DNA of 12,808 nucleotides from an uncultured Microbacterium sp. (GCF_937927635.1 NZ_CALBRW010000044.1:1-12808), one strand, 5' to 3'; shown: positions 1 through 7,133, counted from the stretch's first letter. The notes: generated by a model not told the origin, from the sequence alone. A program made the numbers and translations.

Positions 1-49
1 TCAGCGAGCGGTGCTCAACCGCAATACCGATGGTGCTCAGAAACGCTAA

Positions 50-484
50 TACTCAAATGACGCGAGAGGCACACGCCACGCTCCGGACTACTTCGTGAAG
101 CTTCACGGTAACCACGGGGTAATCGTCGATGTAAAAGATCGAAGGCGGGTTGCCGATCCGAAGGTTGTTCTCCAGTTCGATCGCACTGCCCAGCTTTGCG
201 CGGAGATTGGCTGGGGATACGCGGTGTTCCTGGGCAACAGCGTGACTCGTGACGCGAATCTCCGGTTCCTGCGCAGGTATCGCGATCCTCGGTGGACTTC
301 AGAACTCGGAAGCTTCGACGTCCCACGTACACCAATCAGCTTGAGAGAAGCAGTCGAATCGTTGGGTGGCGGTGATCTGGGGTTCGCCCGTTGCTATGTC
401 CTGATCTGGAAAGGCGAACTGACTGCGGATCTTGAAGAGCCGCTGAGCCCACGATCGGTTCTGACCGCGAGGACCCACGGATGA
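50..484 (+). pseudogene. tnsA: TnsA-like transposase endonuclease subunit, 5' part out of frame or lost
   Basis: The reading frame from base 50 to the TGA at 482-484 encodes the middle and C-terminal part of a TnsA-like nuclease. Visible motifs are RHAPDYF (codons at 71-94) followed by VIVDVK (119-136); together they look like the PD-(D/E)xK nuclease core. After this come an FDRTAQLCAEIGW segment and an FLRRYRDPRW segment, typical of actinobacterial TnsA-like proteins. An in-frame TAA at 47-49 lies just before the conserved segment. The first possible start, GTG at 95 (129 residues), has no visible ribosome-binding site and would leave out the PDY aspartate. The frame starting at base 1 (AQPQYRW) resembles the part expected upstream, which suggests a +1 frameshift near bases 44-60. 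Its end overlaps tniA by 4 bases. Family assignment is from remembered motifs; an assembly error is possible. Confidence 0.7.
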
Positions 485-2487
485 ACGTAAACGCAGGCGA
501 TCGAGTCCGATGGCGAGGCGATGAGTGCACGGTGATCATCGTTAGGTCTGAGTTCATCACGCTGCGGACTTCGGGCGGTGAGGATGTGGACGTTGCTTTC
601 GACGTCGTGACGGAGTCGGTCGAACGGGTGAATCCCCCAGTGCTACGCAGCATGGACCTGGAAGGTCTGAGCGCGCAGGTGACCCGGGACGTACGCATAT
701 GGCAGGCCGCGATAGAACGTTTCGACGAAGCGATTGCGAACGGCGTCTCGCGCAGCGACGCACTAGGCCGAGAAGCCATTCGCGTCGGGGACGCATTGGA
801 TAAGGCAATCTCTACTCGAACCATGGAACGTCAGATCTCGGCATACCGCTCGCAAGGCATCACCGGGCTTCTCGACCGACGCGCTCCTGAACTGCGCGCC
901 CCGCGCAAGACGAGGGTTGATCCTCCGATCCTCGTCCTGGTCGAGGAAGTCCTCACCGGTCGGAGGCGGGCCTCGACTACGAGCCGGAGCTATGTGATCG
1001 ACGAGGTGACCCGTCTCGCACATGAACAGTACGGGGACACGATCACCGTGCCGAGTCGCTCAACTTTCTATCGCCTCCTCGACGAGAGCGATCGTGGTCG
1101 AGCCTCCTTCGGATCAGCGAAAACCAGGGAGTCGTTGGCGCTGCAGCCAGACCGCGCATTCAGCTCAACGTTTCCCTCGCGGCCCGGGGAACAGACACAG
1201 ATCGACTCCACGGTGTTGGACGTGATGGTGCGGATCGATGAGTCAACGGTCACTCGCCCAGAACTCACGATTCTCATCGACGTTGCGACTCGCTCGATCC
1301 TCTCGGCGGTGCTCCGTCCCAAGGGAACAAAGGGCGTCGACATCGTCATCGCGCTCGCGCGCGCGCTCGTTCCGTACTCACGTCGGCCAGAAGGTGCACG
1401 AGAGACCAGGCGCCTCATCTCCCAATCCTGGGCCGAAGACGTGCTGATCGATCAGGATCGCTACGAACGAGCCCGCAACGCACAACCGTACATCTTCCCC
1501 GACGAGATCACTACGGATCGAGGTCTCAATTTCCTGTCTCGCGCATTCCGGTCGGCGTGTGATCACCTCGGGATCTCCTACGTGACCGCGAACTCGCATA
1601 CCCCAACCGACAAGCCGCATGTGGAACGAACCTTCAAGTCGATCAACACGCTTTTCTTGCAGTACATAAAGGGATACGTCGGCCGCAGCGTCGAGCATCG
1701 CGGCAAGGACGCGGTGATCGACTCAGACCAGCTTCTCACTATTCAACAGATGCAAGAACTGCTTGAGGACTGGATCGCCGTGCACTGGCAGAACCGACCG
1801 CACGACAGTTTGCGGCATCCGTCAGAGCCGGGTGTCGTCCTGACGCCCAACCAGATGTTCCGCGCTTTTCGCGAGCGTGCCCCAGAACTGCATGTGCCGC
1901 TCACCCAGAATGACTTCATCGCGATGCTGCCGACCATGTATCGAACGATCAACCAATACGGAGTCACGATCGACCACCGCCACTACGACTCGGAACAACT
2001 GTCGGACTACCGGAGACGGAGCTCACTGGATAGGCAGAACAACGGCAAGTGGTCGATACGAGTCGATCCGTACAACTTCCATGTTGTCTGGCTAGACACC
2101 GGTGACTCCTTCCTACCGCTGTACTGGGCCAACCACGTGCACGAGTCCCCCATGCTCGGCGAAGTCTGGCGAATCGCCCTTGCGCAGTACCGCCAAGACG
2201 ACTTCGGCAACCTCTCCGCCACCGATGAGCTTGTTCAAGCGATGCGGACCTTCGCGGCGAAGGGAAACCCGAAGGTAGACAAGCGAGCGAACTCTAGGCT
2301 CACCGCGATCGCAGATGATCCCATGAGTGCAGCGAGACTCACTGGCGGAACGGTTCCGAACCCTGCGCGGTCGGAAACGCCGCCCAAGGAGGCAGCAGTC
2401 GAAGAGGAAGCCGCATGGCCGCATAGTGGGGGCTTCACTCTGATCACCTATCCCGCTGACGAGCTCGACGCAACGATCGGAGAATGA
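481..2487 (+). CDS. tniA: DDE transposase TniA/TnsB family (Mu-type integrase)
   Basis: This 668-residue protein catalyses 3'-end cleavage and strand transfer of the transposon. The N-terminal 50 residues look like a small beta domain. Residues about 90-200 carry helix-turn-helix type DNA-binding segments (for example STRTMERQISAYRSQGITGL). The RNase H-like rve core spans about 230-400, with catalytic residues visible as D242 (QIDST), D346 (TTDRG) and E382 (KPHVERTFKSIN); the last two are separated by 35 residues, a standard DD35E spacing. Residues about 490-550 (YGVTIDHRHYDS, GKWSIRVDPYN) match the Mu-type C-terminal beta barrel. The acidic tail after 630 probably contacts the ATPase partner. 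The ATG overlaps the TGA of the TnsA-like gene and the end overlaps tniB, so the start is well supported. The frame is intact with all catalytic residues present. Confidence 0.93.
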   Translation: MNVNAGDRVRWRGDECTVIIVRSEFITLRTSGGEDVDVAFDVVTESVERVNPPVLRSMDLEGLSAQVTRDVRIWQAAIERFDEAIANGVSRSDALGREAIRVGDALDKAISTRTMERQISAYRSQGITGLLDRRAPELRAPRKTRVDPPILVLVEEVLTGRRRASTTSRSYVIDEVTRLAHEQYGDTITVPSRSTFYRLLDESDRGRASFGSAKTRESLALQPDRAFSSTFPSRPGEQTQIDSTVLDVMVRIDESTVTRPELTILIDVATRSILSAVLRPKGTKGVDIVIALARALVPYSRRPEGARETRRLISQSWAEDVLIDQDRYERARNAQPYIFPDEITTDRGLNFLSRAFRSACDHLGISYVTANSHTPTDKPHVERTFKSINTLFLQYIKGYVGRSVEHRGKDAVIDSDQLLTIQQMQELLEDWIAVHWQNRPHDSLRHPSEPGVVLTPNQMFRAFRERAPELHVPLTQNDFIAMLPTMYRTINQYGVTIDHRHYDSEQLSDYRRRSSLDRQNNGKWSIRVDPYNFHVVWLDTGDSFLPLYWANHVHESPMLGEVWRIALAQYRQDDFGNLSATDELVQAMRTFAAKGNPKVDKRANSRLTAIADDPMSAARLTGGTVPNPARSETPPKEAAVEEEAAWPHSGGFTLITYPADELDATIGE

Positions 2488-3479
2488 TGGAGATCGGAAC
2501 GAAGGAGGGGTGGCGCGAGTTCGTTGACGCCGCCTACGAAAAACCGGTCCCAGCTACCGTTGCCCAGCTCCGAGCGATGGCACCCGCGGATCGTTCTCTG
2601 TACAACCAGATCCGTGCGCGATACTCACAGGCGGGTGCGTTCGTGAAAACGCCGCAATACGCGGAGTTTCAGAAGGCGGTTCGTCGACGGGTATATCTGA
2701 ACGAGCATCGCCAGGTGGGCAAGTTCGGGCTGATCTTGTCGGGCGAGCCTGGCCAGGGTAAGACGACCACACTTCTCCAAATCGGCAAGGAGCACGAGCT
2801 TAGACGGCGTCTGGTCGCACAATCATCCGCGCTGGATGGCGCCATCCCTGTCGTCTACGTCGCTGTGCCGGCGCAATCGAGCGCACGCGCGCTGCTCCTC
2901 GAGTTCGTCCGATTTTTCGGACTTCCTGCCCGGCGTGGTGTCCTCTACAACGAGTTAGTTGAGATGGTTGCCAACGCCATGCAACGGTGCCGCACCGAGC
3001 TGGTTCTCGTTGACGATATCCATCACCTCGACTTGAAATACCGAGCGAACCTAGAGGCGTCGGACATGTTGAAACAGCTCTCCGAACGCTGCGGGAGCAC
3101 GTTCGTTTACGCCGGCATCGCAGTGCAAGACACAGGGATGTTGACCGGAGCGCGGGAGGGGCAGATCAGAAAGAGATTCAAGCTTTACGACGCCACACCA
3201 TTCAGCATCACGACGAAACAAGGGCGGTCGGACTGGGGCAACTTATTGCTTGCATTAGAGGACTCCCTGTGTCTGCTCGCGCAGGAGTCGGGGCGGATTC
3301 TAACCGCGGCGAAGGCCTTGTATCGCTTGTCCGGCGGCGAGATCGGGCCGCTGAAGGACATGCTTCAGCTGGCAGCGCTCGAGGCGATTGAAGACGGAAC
3401 TGAAGCCCTGGACCTCCGTGAGTTCGACAAGGAGCTCCAGCGCCAGCAGTTCGCCAAGCAAGCTCTCCAAAGCGGATGA
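2484..3479 (+). CDS. tniB: TniB-like AAA+ ATPase, transposition regulator (TnsC family)
   Basis: This 331-residue ATP-binding protein is expected to polymerise on target DNA and relay the target choice from TniQ to the DDE transposase. The Walker A motif is GEPGQGKT (87-94) and the Walker B motif is LVLVDDIHHL (173-182, acidic D177/D178). A sensor-like strand, TFVYAGI (206-212), is followed by an arginine-rich segment, GQIRKRF (226-232), which could supply the arginine finger. Two ATG codons stand in tandem (2484 and 2487). The first overlaps the tniA stop as ATGA and is taken as the start; the second would shorten the protein by one residue. The end overlaps tniQ by 4 bases. Length and motifs suit the TniB/TnsC group, and there is no sign of damage. 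Confidence 0.92.
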   Translation: MMEIGTKEGWREFVDAAYEKPVPATVAQLRAMAPADRSLYNQIRARYSQAGAFVKTPQYAEFQKAVRRRVYLNEHRQVGKFGLILSGEPGQGKTTTLLQIGKEHELRRRLVAQSSALDGAIPVVYVAVPAQSSARALLLEFVRFFGLPARRGVLYNELVEMVANAMQRCRTELVLVDDIHHLDLKYRANLEASDMLKQLSERCGSTFVYAGIAVQDTGMLTGAREGQIRKRFKLYDATPFSITTKQGRSDWGNLLLALEDSLCLLAQESGRILTAAKALYRLSGGEIGPLKDMLQLAALEAIEDGTEALDLREFDKELQRQQFAKQALQSG

Positions 3480-4450
3480 GGTCTCTGCCGGTTCGCGTGC
3501 GTATGTACCGGGATGAAAGTCCCACAAGCTACTTTTCACGACTTTGCTCCGCAAATCGGGTGACAGAGCACGCTGTCTGGCGGGTTTTCCGCGAGGAAGA
3601 CTCGCTTCTGGGGCCCAACATCTCCGCCTTTGCCGCACGAGATACGCTCTGTGAGCTCGCGGCCTTGCCACCTCGATCGTTTAATGACAACGGGCACCGC
3701 TACGCGTCGATGTGCGGCCACGATCCGACGCTGTGGATACGGTCTTGCTCCTATTGCAACGGTACGTCGCCAGGGCTGATGAGCCTCTGCCGTCGGTGCA
3801 CGCAAGGCGAATTAGTGCTGGTGGAGCGCGCGGTGGGGCCGATCTGTGTCAAGCATGCTCGTTGGCACGCCAACGGTCTGGACGTCGATGTTCGGAGCTT
3901 CGACCTGGCGCGAAACGCGCAGAAGCGTCTCAACGGCGGACTTCATGCAAGCTCAATCGGTTATCGCTCGACTATCGCAGCGGTGGCGAGGGATGCGATG
4001 AACGGATGGTGGCACCCCGCGCGTTCATCTTCGGAGCAAGTTGGCCTCGCGCAGGAGATCGGGCAGCTCCCTCAGCTCATCGAACTCGTCTTGTCGCTGT
4101 CCTCGACTCGTATGTTCGACCTCATTGACAATAGTTCCGTTTCGAACCGGGACCTCGCGGAACTGCTCATCTCGCTCGGCAACGCCGCATTGCACGGCGA
4201 CAGCCTCGTCGAAGTGCTTCACGCTGCGAGCCAAGCGGTCGACGGCAGGCGTTCGGGCCGTCCGACCGAAGAGTCGAGTGACGGAGCGGCGCAAGCCGTC
4301 CGACGGATGAAAACAATCAGGAGTCAGCTGTTGAGACACATGAACGTTCGCACGGATAAGTGGCCGACCTATCGCGGGGAGAGCGGTGCCGGTCGCGCGA
4401 TCGGATTCTCGCCCCCTGCCTACCGGGCGTCGATCCGCACAGGGCGGTGA
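3476..4450 (+). CDS. tniQ: TniQ family target-selection protein
   Basis: This 324-residue protein begins with the TniQ signature: LPVRVRMYRDESPTSYFSRL (4-23), a proline followed by an E-S-x-x-S-Y/F-type segment. A zinc-finger block follows, with C91/C94 (CSYC), C105/C108 (CRRC) and C124-H127-H131 (ICVKHARWH). TniQ and the related TnsD recognise or mark the insertion site and recruit the AAA+ ATPase. The length fits a short TniQ rather than the longer TnsD with an extended site-specific DNA-binding domain, so the target is less predictable. The start ATG at 3476 overlaps the tniB stop. The region after about residue 150 is helical with no motif I recognise. It is the last gene of the tni operon; no clear terminator follows. 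Confidence 0.88.
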   Translation: MRSLPVRVRMYRDESPTSYFSRLCSANRVTEHAVWRVFREEDSLLGPNISAFAARDTLCELAALPPRSFNDNGHRYASMCGHDPTLWIRSCSYCNGTSPGLMSLCRRCTQGELVLVERAVGPICVKHARWHANGLDVDVRSFDLARNAQKRLNGGLHASSIGYRSTIAAVARDAMNGWWHPARSSSEQVGLAQEIGQLPQLIELVLSLSSTRMFDLIDNSSVSNRDLAELLISLGNAALHGDSLVEVLHAASQAVDGRRSGRPTEESSDGAAQAVRRMKTIRSQLLRHMNVRTDKWPTYRGESGAGRAIGFSPPAYRASIRTGR

Positions 4451-4492
4451 GGGCGGGGCTCGCGTGTACTCAATCCGCTCGCGCAGCACCGA

Positions 4493-4504
4493 CAGAGATC
4501 TCTG
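4493..4504. repeat. 12-base perfect palindrome 43 bases after tniQ
   Basis: CAGAGATCTCTG is its own reverse complement. It could be a protein-binding site or part of a weak terminator, but without a loop or T-tract the second is unlikely. No function can be assigned. Confidence 0.35.
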
Positions 4505-4615
4505 AGCTTCCCATCCGCGGCCGTTACGCTGGACGATCGTGCCCGATCGCCGCTAGATGCCACAGGGCCACGAGGATAGTTGGACCGACGTTGTTGGCCC
4601 GAGATGAGGTTGGCT

Positions 4616-4864
4616 TTAACTATCAGGCAGCAGCACTGCGGTGTATGTCTTGTTCACGGCCCAGGGTGTGCCTGCGACCAAGAAGAACGGACCGAGAACT
4701 GACCCGCCGACGATCCGGTGATCTTCCCCCACCTAGGGCACACGGTCGAACTTTATGGGCGAAATTGATTCGATCTCGTCCCATGCAGCTCCTGTCAGTC
4801 GCACTGTGTCGCCCACCCTGATCTGCGTGATGGGAGTGTGTCCCGCGCCGCTCGATGACATCAT
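4616..4864 (-). pseudogene. Small unknown gene with an in-frame TAG, probably decayed
   Basis: On the minus strand a frame opens with two tandem ATG codons (4864-4862 and 4861-4859), preceded by GGAG at 4872-4869. It encodes 43 residues (MMSSSGAG...IKFDRVP), meets TAG at 4735-4733, and then continues in the same frame for 38 more residues (VGEDHRIVGG...YTAVLLPDS) to TAA at 4618-4616. Both halves have high-GC third positions and read like globular protein (IRVGDTVRLTGAAWDEIESI; SVLGPFFLVAG). This suggests one protein of about 80 residues broken by a nonsense mutation. A GTG directly after the TAG could restart the second half. The size and style resemble small phage or mobile-element proteins, but I do not recognise the family. 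It may instead be a chance frame. Confidence 0.42.
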
Positions 4865-4963
4865 GCGTCTCCAGCCTGCTCGACGTTTAGGGGGCGTAGC
4901 GGGCGAAGTCTCCGACCACAGGAATTAGCTTCCCACTCGTCATCCGACCACCACATGGTTCCC

Positions 4964-4985
4964 ACCGTAAACGATCGTTTCTCGC
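4964..4985 (+). repeat. Copy 1 of a 22-base dyad repeat (core AAACG-N2-CGTTT)
   Basis: The core at 4969-4980 is a perfect palindrome, AAACGATCGTTT. Including flanks, 19 of 22 bases match a second copy at 12089-12110 in the same orientation. The two copies bracket the cargo genes. It could be an operator or a protein-binding site connected with the island; chance cannot be excluded. Confidence 0.4.
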
Positions 4986-5137
4986 GCTCACTACGTCGCA
5001 TGCCCGAGGTTTGTTCACTAACGCGTGCCGAAAGTCCGCTGTGCAGGGGCTTCGCTCTCCCGAGTGGAACTGGGGTGGCGTGGGCATCGTTGGTTGCGGG
5101 GGTTGGGTAGCCGCTCTGAGAGGAGTAGAAGTTGTTC

Positions 5138-5704
5138 ATGACTTTCGCTCGGTTGTTGCTTGCCCGCCATGGTCGTACTGCTCTGAATGCCGAGGGCCGG
5201 TTGCGGGGGCTTGCGGATCCGCCGCTGGATGAGGTGGGTGTCCGTGAGGCGGAGGGCCTGGCGGGTGCGATCGCGTCCGTCGGCTTTTCGGTGGTGTTGT
5301 CCAGCCCTTTGGCACGCGCGGTAGCGACGGCGCAGAGCATCGCGCTGGCTGCTGGTGTCCCGCATTGGATCGATGAGCGGTTGAACGATCGTGACTACGG
5401 GCCGTGGACCGGGCACCTGAAAGCGGACGTTGTTGCGCAATGGGGGAGCGTCGACGCAGCGCCGGGGGTTGAGTCAGCTGAGACGGTGCTAACGCGGGTC
5501 CTGCCGGTGCTTCAGGAGTTGTGGTCGTCGTCGAGCAGTGCCGTCATCGTCACTCATGACGCGATCATTCAGCCCGTGATTGATCATCTTGATCGGGGGC
5601 GGCAGTTGTCCGTACCGACCGCGTCGTGGTGCGTCATGGTGGCGGGGACATCGGGCTGGGAAGTCGTGGACGTGGATCAGGTCGCACCTGGACGGGAACC
5701 ATAG
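5138..5704 (+). CDS. Histidine phosphatase family protein (phosphoglycerate mutase-like)
   Basis: A 188-residue branch-1 histidine phosphatase. The phosphorylated histidine is H11 in ARHGRTALN. The supporting arginine is R60 (SSPLARAVATA), the acid is in DERLNDRDYGPWTG (79-92, E80), and the second histidine is H140 (VIVTHD). The short form lacks the insertion of true GpmA and fits the GpmB/CobC/SixA-like group, so the substrate is unknown. The ATG at 5138 gives a family-like N-terminus; a TTG at 5132 is 6 bases after AGGAG (5121-5125) and is a real alternative, adding two residues. It lies 172 bases upstream of the next gene and ahead of the riboswitch leader, so it is not under that switch. 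Its placement next to fluoride genes hints at replacing a fluoride-sensitive phosphatase; this is inference. Confidence 0.87.
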   Translation: MTFARLLLARHGRTALNAEGRLRGLADPPLDEVGVREAEGLAGAIASVGFSVVLSSPLARAVATAQSIALAAGVPHWIDERLNDRDYGPWTGHLKADVVAQWGSVDAAPGVESAETVLTRVLPVLQELWSSSSSAVIVTHDAIIQPVIDHLDRGRQLSVPTASWCVMVAGTSGWEVVDVDQVAPGREP

Positions 5705-5736
5705 TTCATTCGCGCCCATCGCATGGTCGGATGCTG

Positions 5737-5765
5737 ATGACAATCGCGCGTAGGGGTGCTACCTT
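5737..5765 (+). promoter_or_regulatory. Candidate promoter of the fluoride operon
   Basis: ATGACA at 5737-5742 (five of six bases of the -35 consensus) stands 17 bases before TACCTT at 5760-5765, which fits the TAnnnT form common in actinobacteria. Transcription would begin near 5772, so the RNA would open with a small hairpin (AACGC-GAGA-GCGTT, 5772-5785) one base before the aptamer. This agreement with the RNA structure supports the call. It was judged by eye only. Confidence 0.5.
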
Positions 5766-5785
5766 GGCGATAACGCGAGAGCGTT

Positions 5786-5870
5786 TCGGCGGTGGGGCTC
5801 GCCGACCCAAACCTCGGATATCCCGACAACAGTCCCTATCTCAGCACTTCAACGTGCGCGGAGATAGGAG
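5786..5870 (+). ncRNA. Fluoride (crcB) riboswitch with RBS-sequestering expression platform
   Basis: The leader matches the fluoride aptamer fold. P1 pairs TCGGCG (5786-5791) with CGCCGA (5800-5805), closing an 8-base loop as in the Thermotoga petrophila aptamer. The loop's GGGGCT (5794-5799) pairs with AGTCCC (5831-5836) as the pseudoknot. After AAACC (5809-5813) a hairpin pairs TCGG (5814-5817) with CCGA (5823-5826). The base mapped to A40 (A5829) and the one mapped to U48 (T5837) are kept. The A6-U38 pair becomes G5792-C5827. Downstream, CCTATCTC (5835-5842) pairs perfectly with GAGATAGG (5861-5868), burying part of the ribosome-binding site AGGAG (5866-5870), with an inner GCAC/GTGC stem. 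That hairpin and the pseudoknot share bases 5835-5837, so fluoride should free the site: a translational ON switch for the operon. The match is from memory and hand pairing. Confidence 0.8.
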
Positions 5871-5876
5871 ACCCTC

Positions 5877-6389
5877 GTGGACCAGGCCGGCGCTTCAGCC
5901 CCCGTTCTCGTCCTCGGCGTGATTCCGATGCAGGCTCCGGCCGTCATCGACGCCGCGATCAGCGTTGCTCTTGCGCTTCGTGCCCGTGTTGTGTGTGCGC
6001 ATGTCGACACGACCCGTTTCGTCGTGGACGAACGCCCCGACGGGTCCACCACATCAAGGCCAGTTGATTCGGACGCGTACGACGACGGTCCCTCTCCGTT
6101 TCCCCACACGCTCGCTGAGCAACTGAGAGATCGGTTCGCACGTGCCGGTGTGGCATGGGACAAGTGTGAGCTGGCGGGCAATCCGGCGACCGCGCTCTCC
6201 CATCTCGCAGAGCGCGAGAGCGCGATGATGATCGTGGTCGGGACTCGCCGTCCCGGGATCCGTGGGGCGATGGCAGAGTTCTTCGACGGATCGGTGGCGG
6301 CGCACTTGGCTCACCAGCAGCACCGCCCGGTCCTTGTGGTTCCGCAGGCTCCGGTGCATGATGGCGCGTTGCCGTGGGAGTCGGCATGA
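5877..6389 (+). CDS. Universal stress protein (UspA family), first gene of the riboswitch operon
   Basis: A single-domain 170-residue Usp protein. The N-terminal strand APVLVLGVIP (7-17) and helix are followed by VVCAHVDT (38-45), the usual beta-alpha pattern. The nucleotide-binding end is MMIVVGTRRPGIRGAMAEFFDGSVAAHLAHQQHRPVLVVP-like (117-156), with G127, G130 and G138-S139. The gap between the second glycine and GS is 7 residues rather than the usual 9, so ATP binding is probable but not sure. The start is GTG at 5877, 6 bases after AGGAG (5866-5870), the site hidden by the riboswitch hairpin. The stop overlaps the next gene by 4 bases (6386-6389). Usp genes are among those known to be controlled by fluoride riboswitches. 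Its exact role in fluoride stress is not known. Confidence 0.88.
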   Translation: MDQAGASAPVLVLGVIPMQAPAVIDAAISVALALRARVVCAHVDTTRFVVDERPDGSTTSRPVDSDAYDDGPSPFPHTLAEQLRDRFARAGVAWDKCELAGNPATALSHLAERESAMMIVVGTRRPGIRGAMAEFFDGSVAAHLAHQQHRPVLVVPQAPVHDGALPWESA

Positions 6390-7132
6390 GCGGGGCGATC
6401 GTGTTGCTGCGCCATGGGGAGAGCACCGCGAACGCTGCGGGGACTTTCACGGGCATCTCGGATGCTCCCCTTACCGTGCGCGGTCGTCGCGAGGCTGCGC
6501 AGGCGGCCCGCCTGTTGCGCGCAACGGGGATGACCGTCGGCGCAACGTTCGTCTCTGAGCTGACCCGCGCCACAGACACCGCCGCGATCCTCGCTCAGGA
6601 GGGTGTGGGGCCGGATGTTGCGTTGCGGGACTGGCGACTCAATGAGCGCAACTACGGCGCTCTGACGGGGCGAAGCAAAGCGGAGATCCTCGCCGAGCAT
6701 GGCCCAGCCCTGTTTCGCGAGTGGCGGAGGTCTGTTCACGGGGCTCCACCACCGCTGAGCGCCCGACAGGTGGAACTCCTGCGCCGGAAGGAACCGTTCT
6801 GTCACCTTCCAGCTGCGGCCCTCACGGCCACCGAGTCGCTCGCTGACGTGATCGCCCGGGTTCGACAGTTCCACTGGGAACGAGCACGACCGCGGCTGCA
6901 GGTGGGTGTGAACGTGCTGGTCGTCGCCCATGGCAACTCACTACGCGCCTACTGCGCGGTTCTCGACGACCTCACCGAACCCGAACTCGAGGACCTGAAC
7001 CTCCCCACCGGCCAGCCCCTCGTCTACCGACTGACCGCCGACGGCACCCCGAAGGTGCGCGGCGGCGAATACCTCGATCCGATCACCGCACGGCAGGCAG
7101 CCGCCACCGTGGCCCAACAAGGAGGAACCTGA
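6386..7132 (+). CDS. gpmA: 2,3-bisphosphoglycerate-dependent phosphoglycerate mutase
   Basis: A 248-residue dPGM that interconverts 3- and 2-phosphoglycerate in glycolysis. The phosphohistidine is H10 in LLRHGESTAN. Next come FTGISDAPLT (21-30), the SELTRATDTA segment (57-66), and WRLNERNYGALTGRSK (83-98) with acid E87. Further on are REWRRSVHGAPPPL (111-124), TESLADVIARV (149-159), the second histidine H182 (VVAHGNSLRAY), and LNLPTGQPLVY (205-214), a GpmA signature. All functional motifs are kept. The start ATG overlaps the Usp stop as ATGA, with GGGAG at 6376-6380; an in-frame GTG at 6374 is less likely. The stop is 1 base before the enolase ATG. Making the substrate for enolase beside an enolase gene suggests the two work as a spare module under fluoride. 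Confidence 0.9.
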   Translation: MSGAIVLLRHGESTANAAGTFTGISDAPLTVRGRREAAQAARLLRATGMTVGATFVSELTRATDTAAILAQEGVGPDVALRDWRLNERNYGALTGRSKAEILAEHGPALFREWRRSVHGAPPPLSARQVELLRRKEPFCHLPAAALTATESLADVIARVRQFHWERARPRLQVGVNVLVVAHGNSLRAYCAVLDDLTEPELEDLNLPTGQPLVYRLTADGTPKVRGGEYLDPITARQAAATVAQQGGT

Positions 7133-7133
7133 C

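Larger units (their letters stand above)
1..4450 (+). mobile_element. Transposition module of a Tn7/Tn5053-like transposon (tnsA remnant-tniA-tniB-tniQ)
   Basis: Four consecutive genes form a complete-looking transposition set: a TnsA-like nuclease, a DDE transposase, an AAA+ regulator and a TniQ adaptor. The last three are joined by ATGA overlaps (481-484, 2484-2487, 3476-3479), so they are one translationally coupled operon. In this family TnsA cuts the 5' ends and the DDE protein the 3' ends, the ATPase senses the target, and TniQ picks the site; cargo usually follows the tni genes. The downstream fluoride genes are therefore inferred to be cargo. The upstream end lies outside the window, and no convincing end repeats were found downstream of tniQ, so the element's limits are unknown. 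The broken tnsA suggests the element may no longer move by cut-and-paste. Confidence 0.75.
4451..5137. other. Gap between tniQ and the cargo genes; no confident gene
   Basis: Long frames that cross this stretch do not resemble proteins I know. It contains a 12-base perfect palindrome at 4493-4504 (CAGAGATCTCTG), a minus-strand broken frame (entered separately), and a second 12-base palindrome at 4969-4980. A minus-strand frame ending in GKLIPVVGDFARYAP (its stop is at 4887-4889) sits directly upstream of the broken frame and may be another decayed small gene, but evidence is weak. No tandem transposase-binding repeats, tRNA or clear terminator was found by eye. The position, between tni genes and cargo, suits a zone of old insertions. 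Confidence 0.5.

Noticed and set aside
4360..4821. 153-codon plus-strand frame over the end of tniQ and the gap
   Set aside because: It overlaps tniQ, is rich in Arg and Cys without any recognisable motif, and has no suitable ribosome-binding site; it is probably a high-GC chance frame.
4451..5137. Right end of the transposon with repeated transposase-binding sites
   Set aside because: Several TGTC-like starts and short similar pieces (such as GGACCGA) occur, but no set of repeats of about 20 bases or matching terminal inverted repeat was found by eye.
5731..5752. CTGATGACA followed by a pyrimidine-poor stretch, resembling the 3' conserved segment of a fluoride aptamer
   Set aside because: No P1 stem or pseudoknot partner can be formed around it, whereas the segment at 5786-5837 pairs fully. 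ATGACA here fits better as a -35 element.
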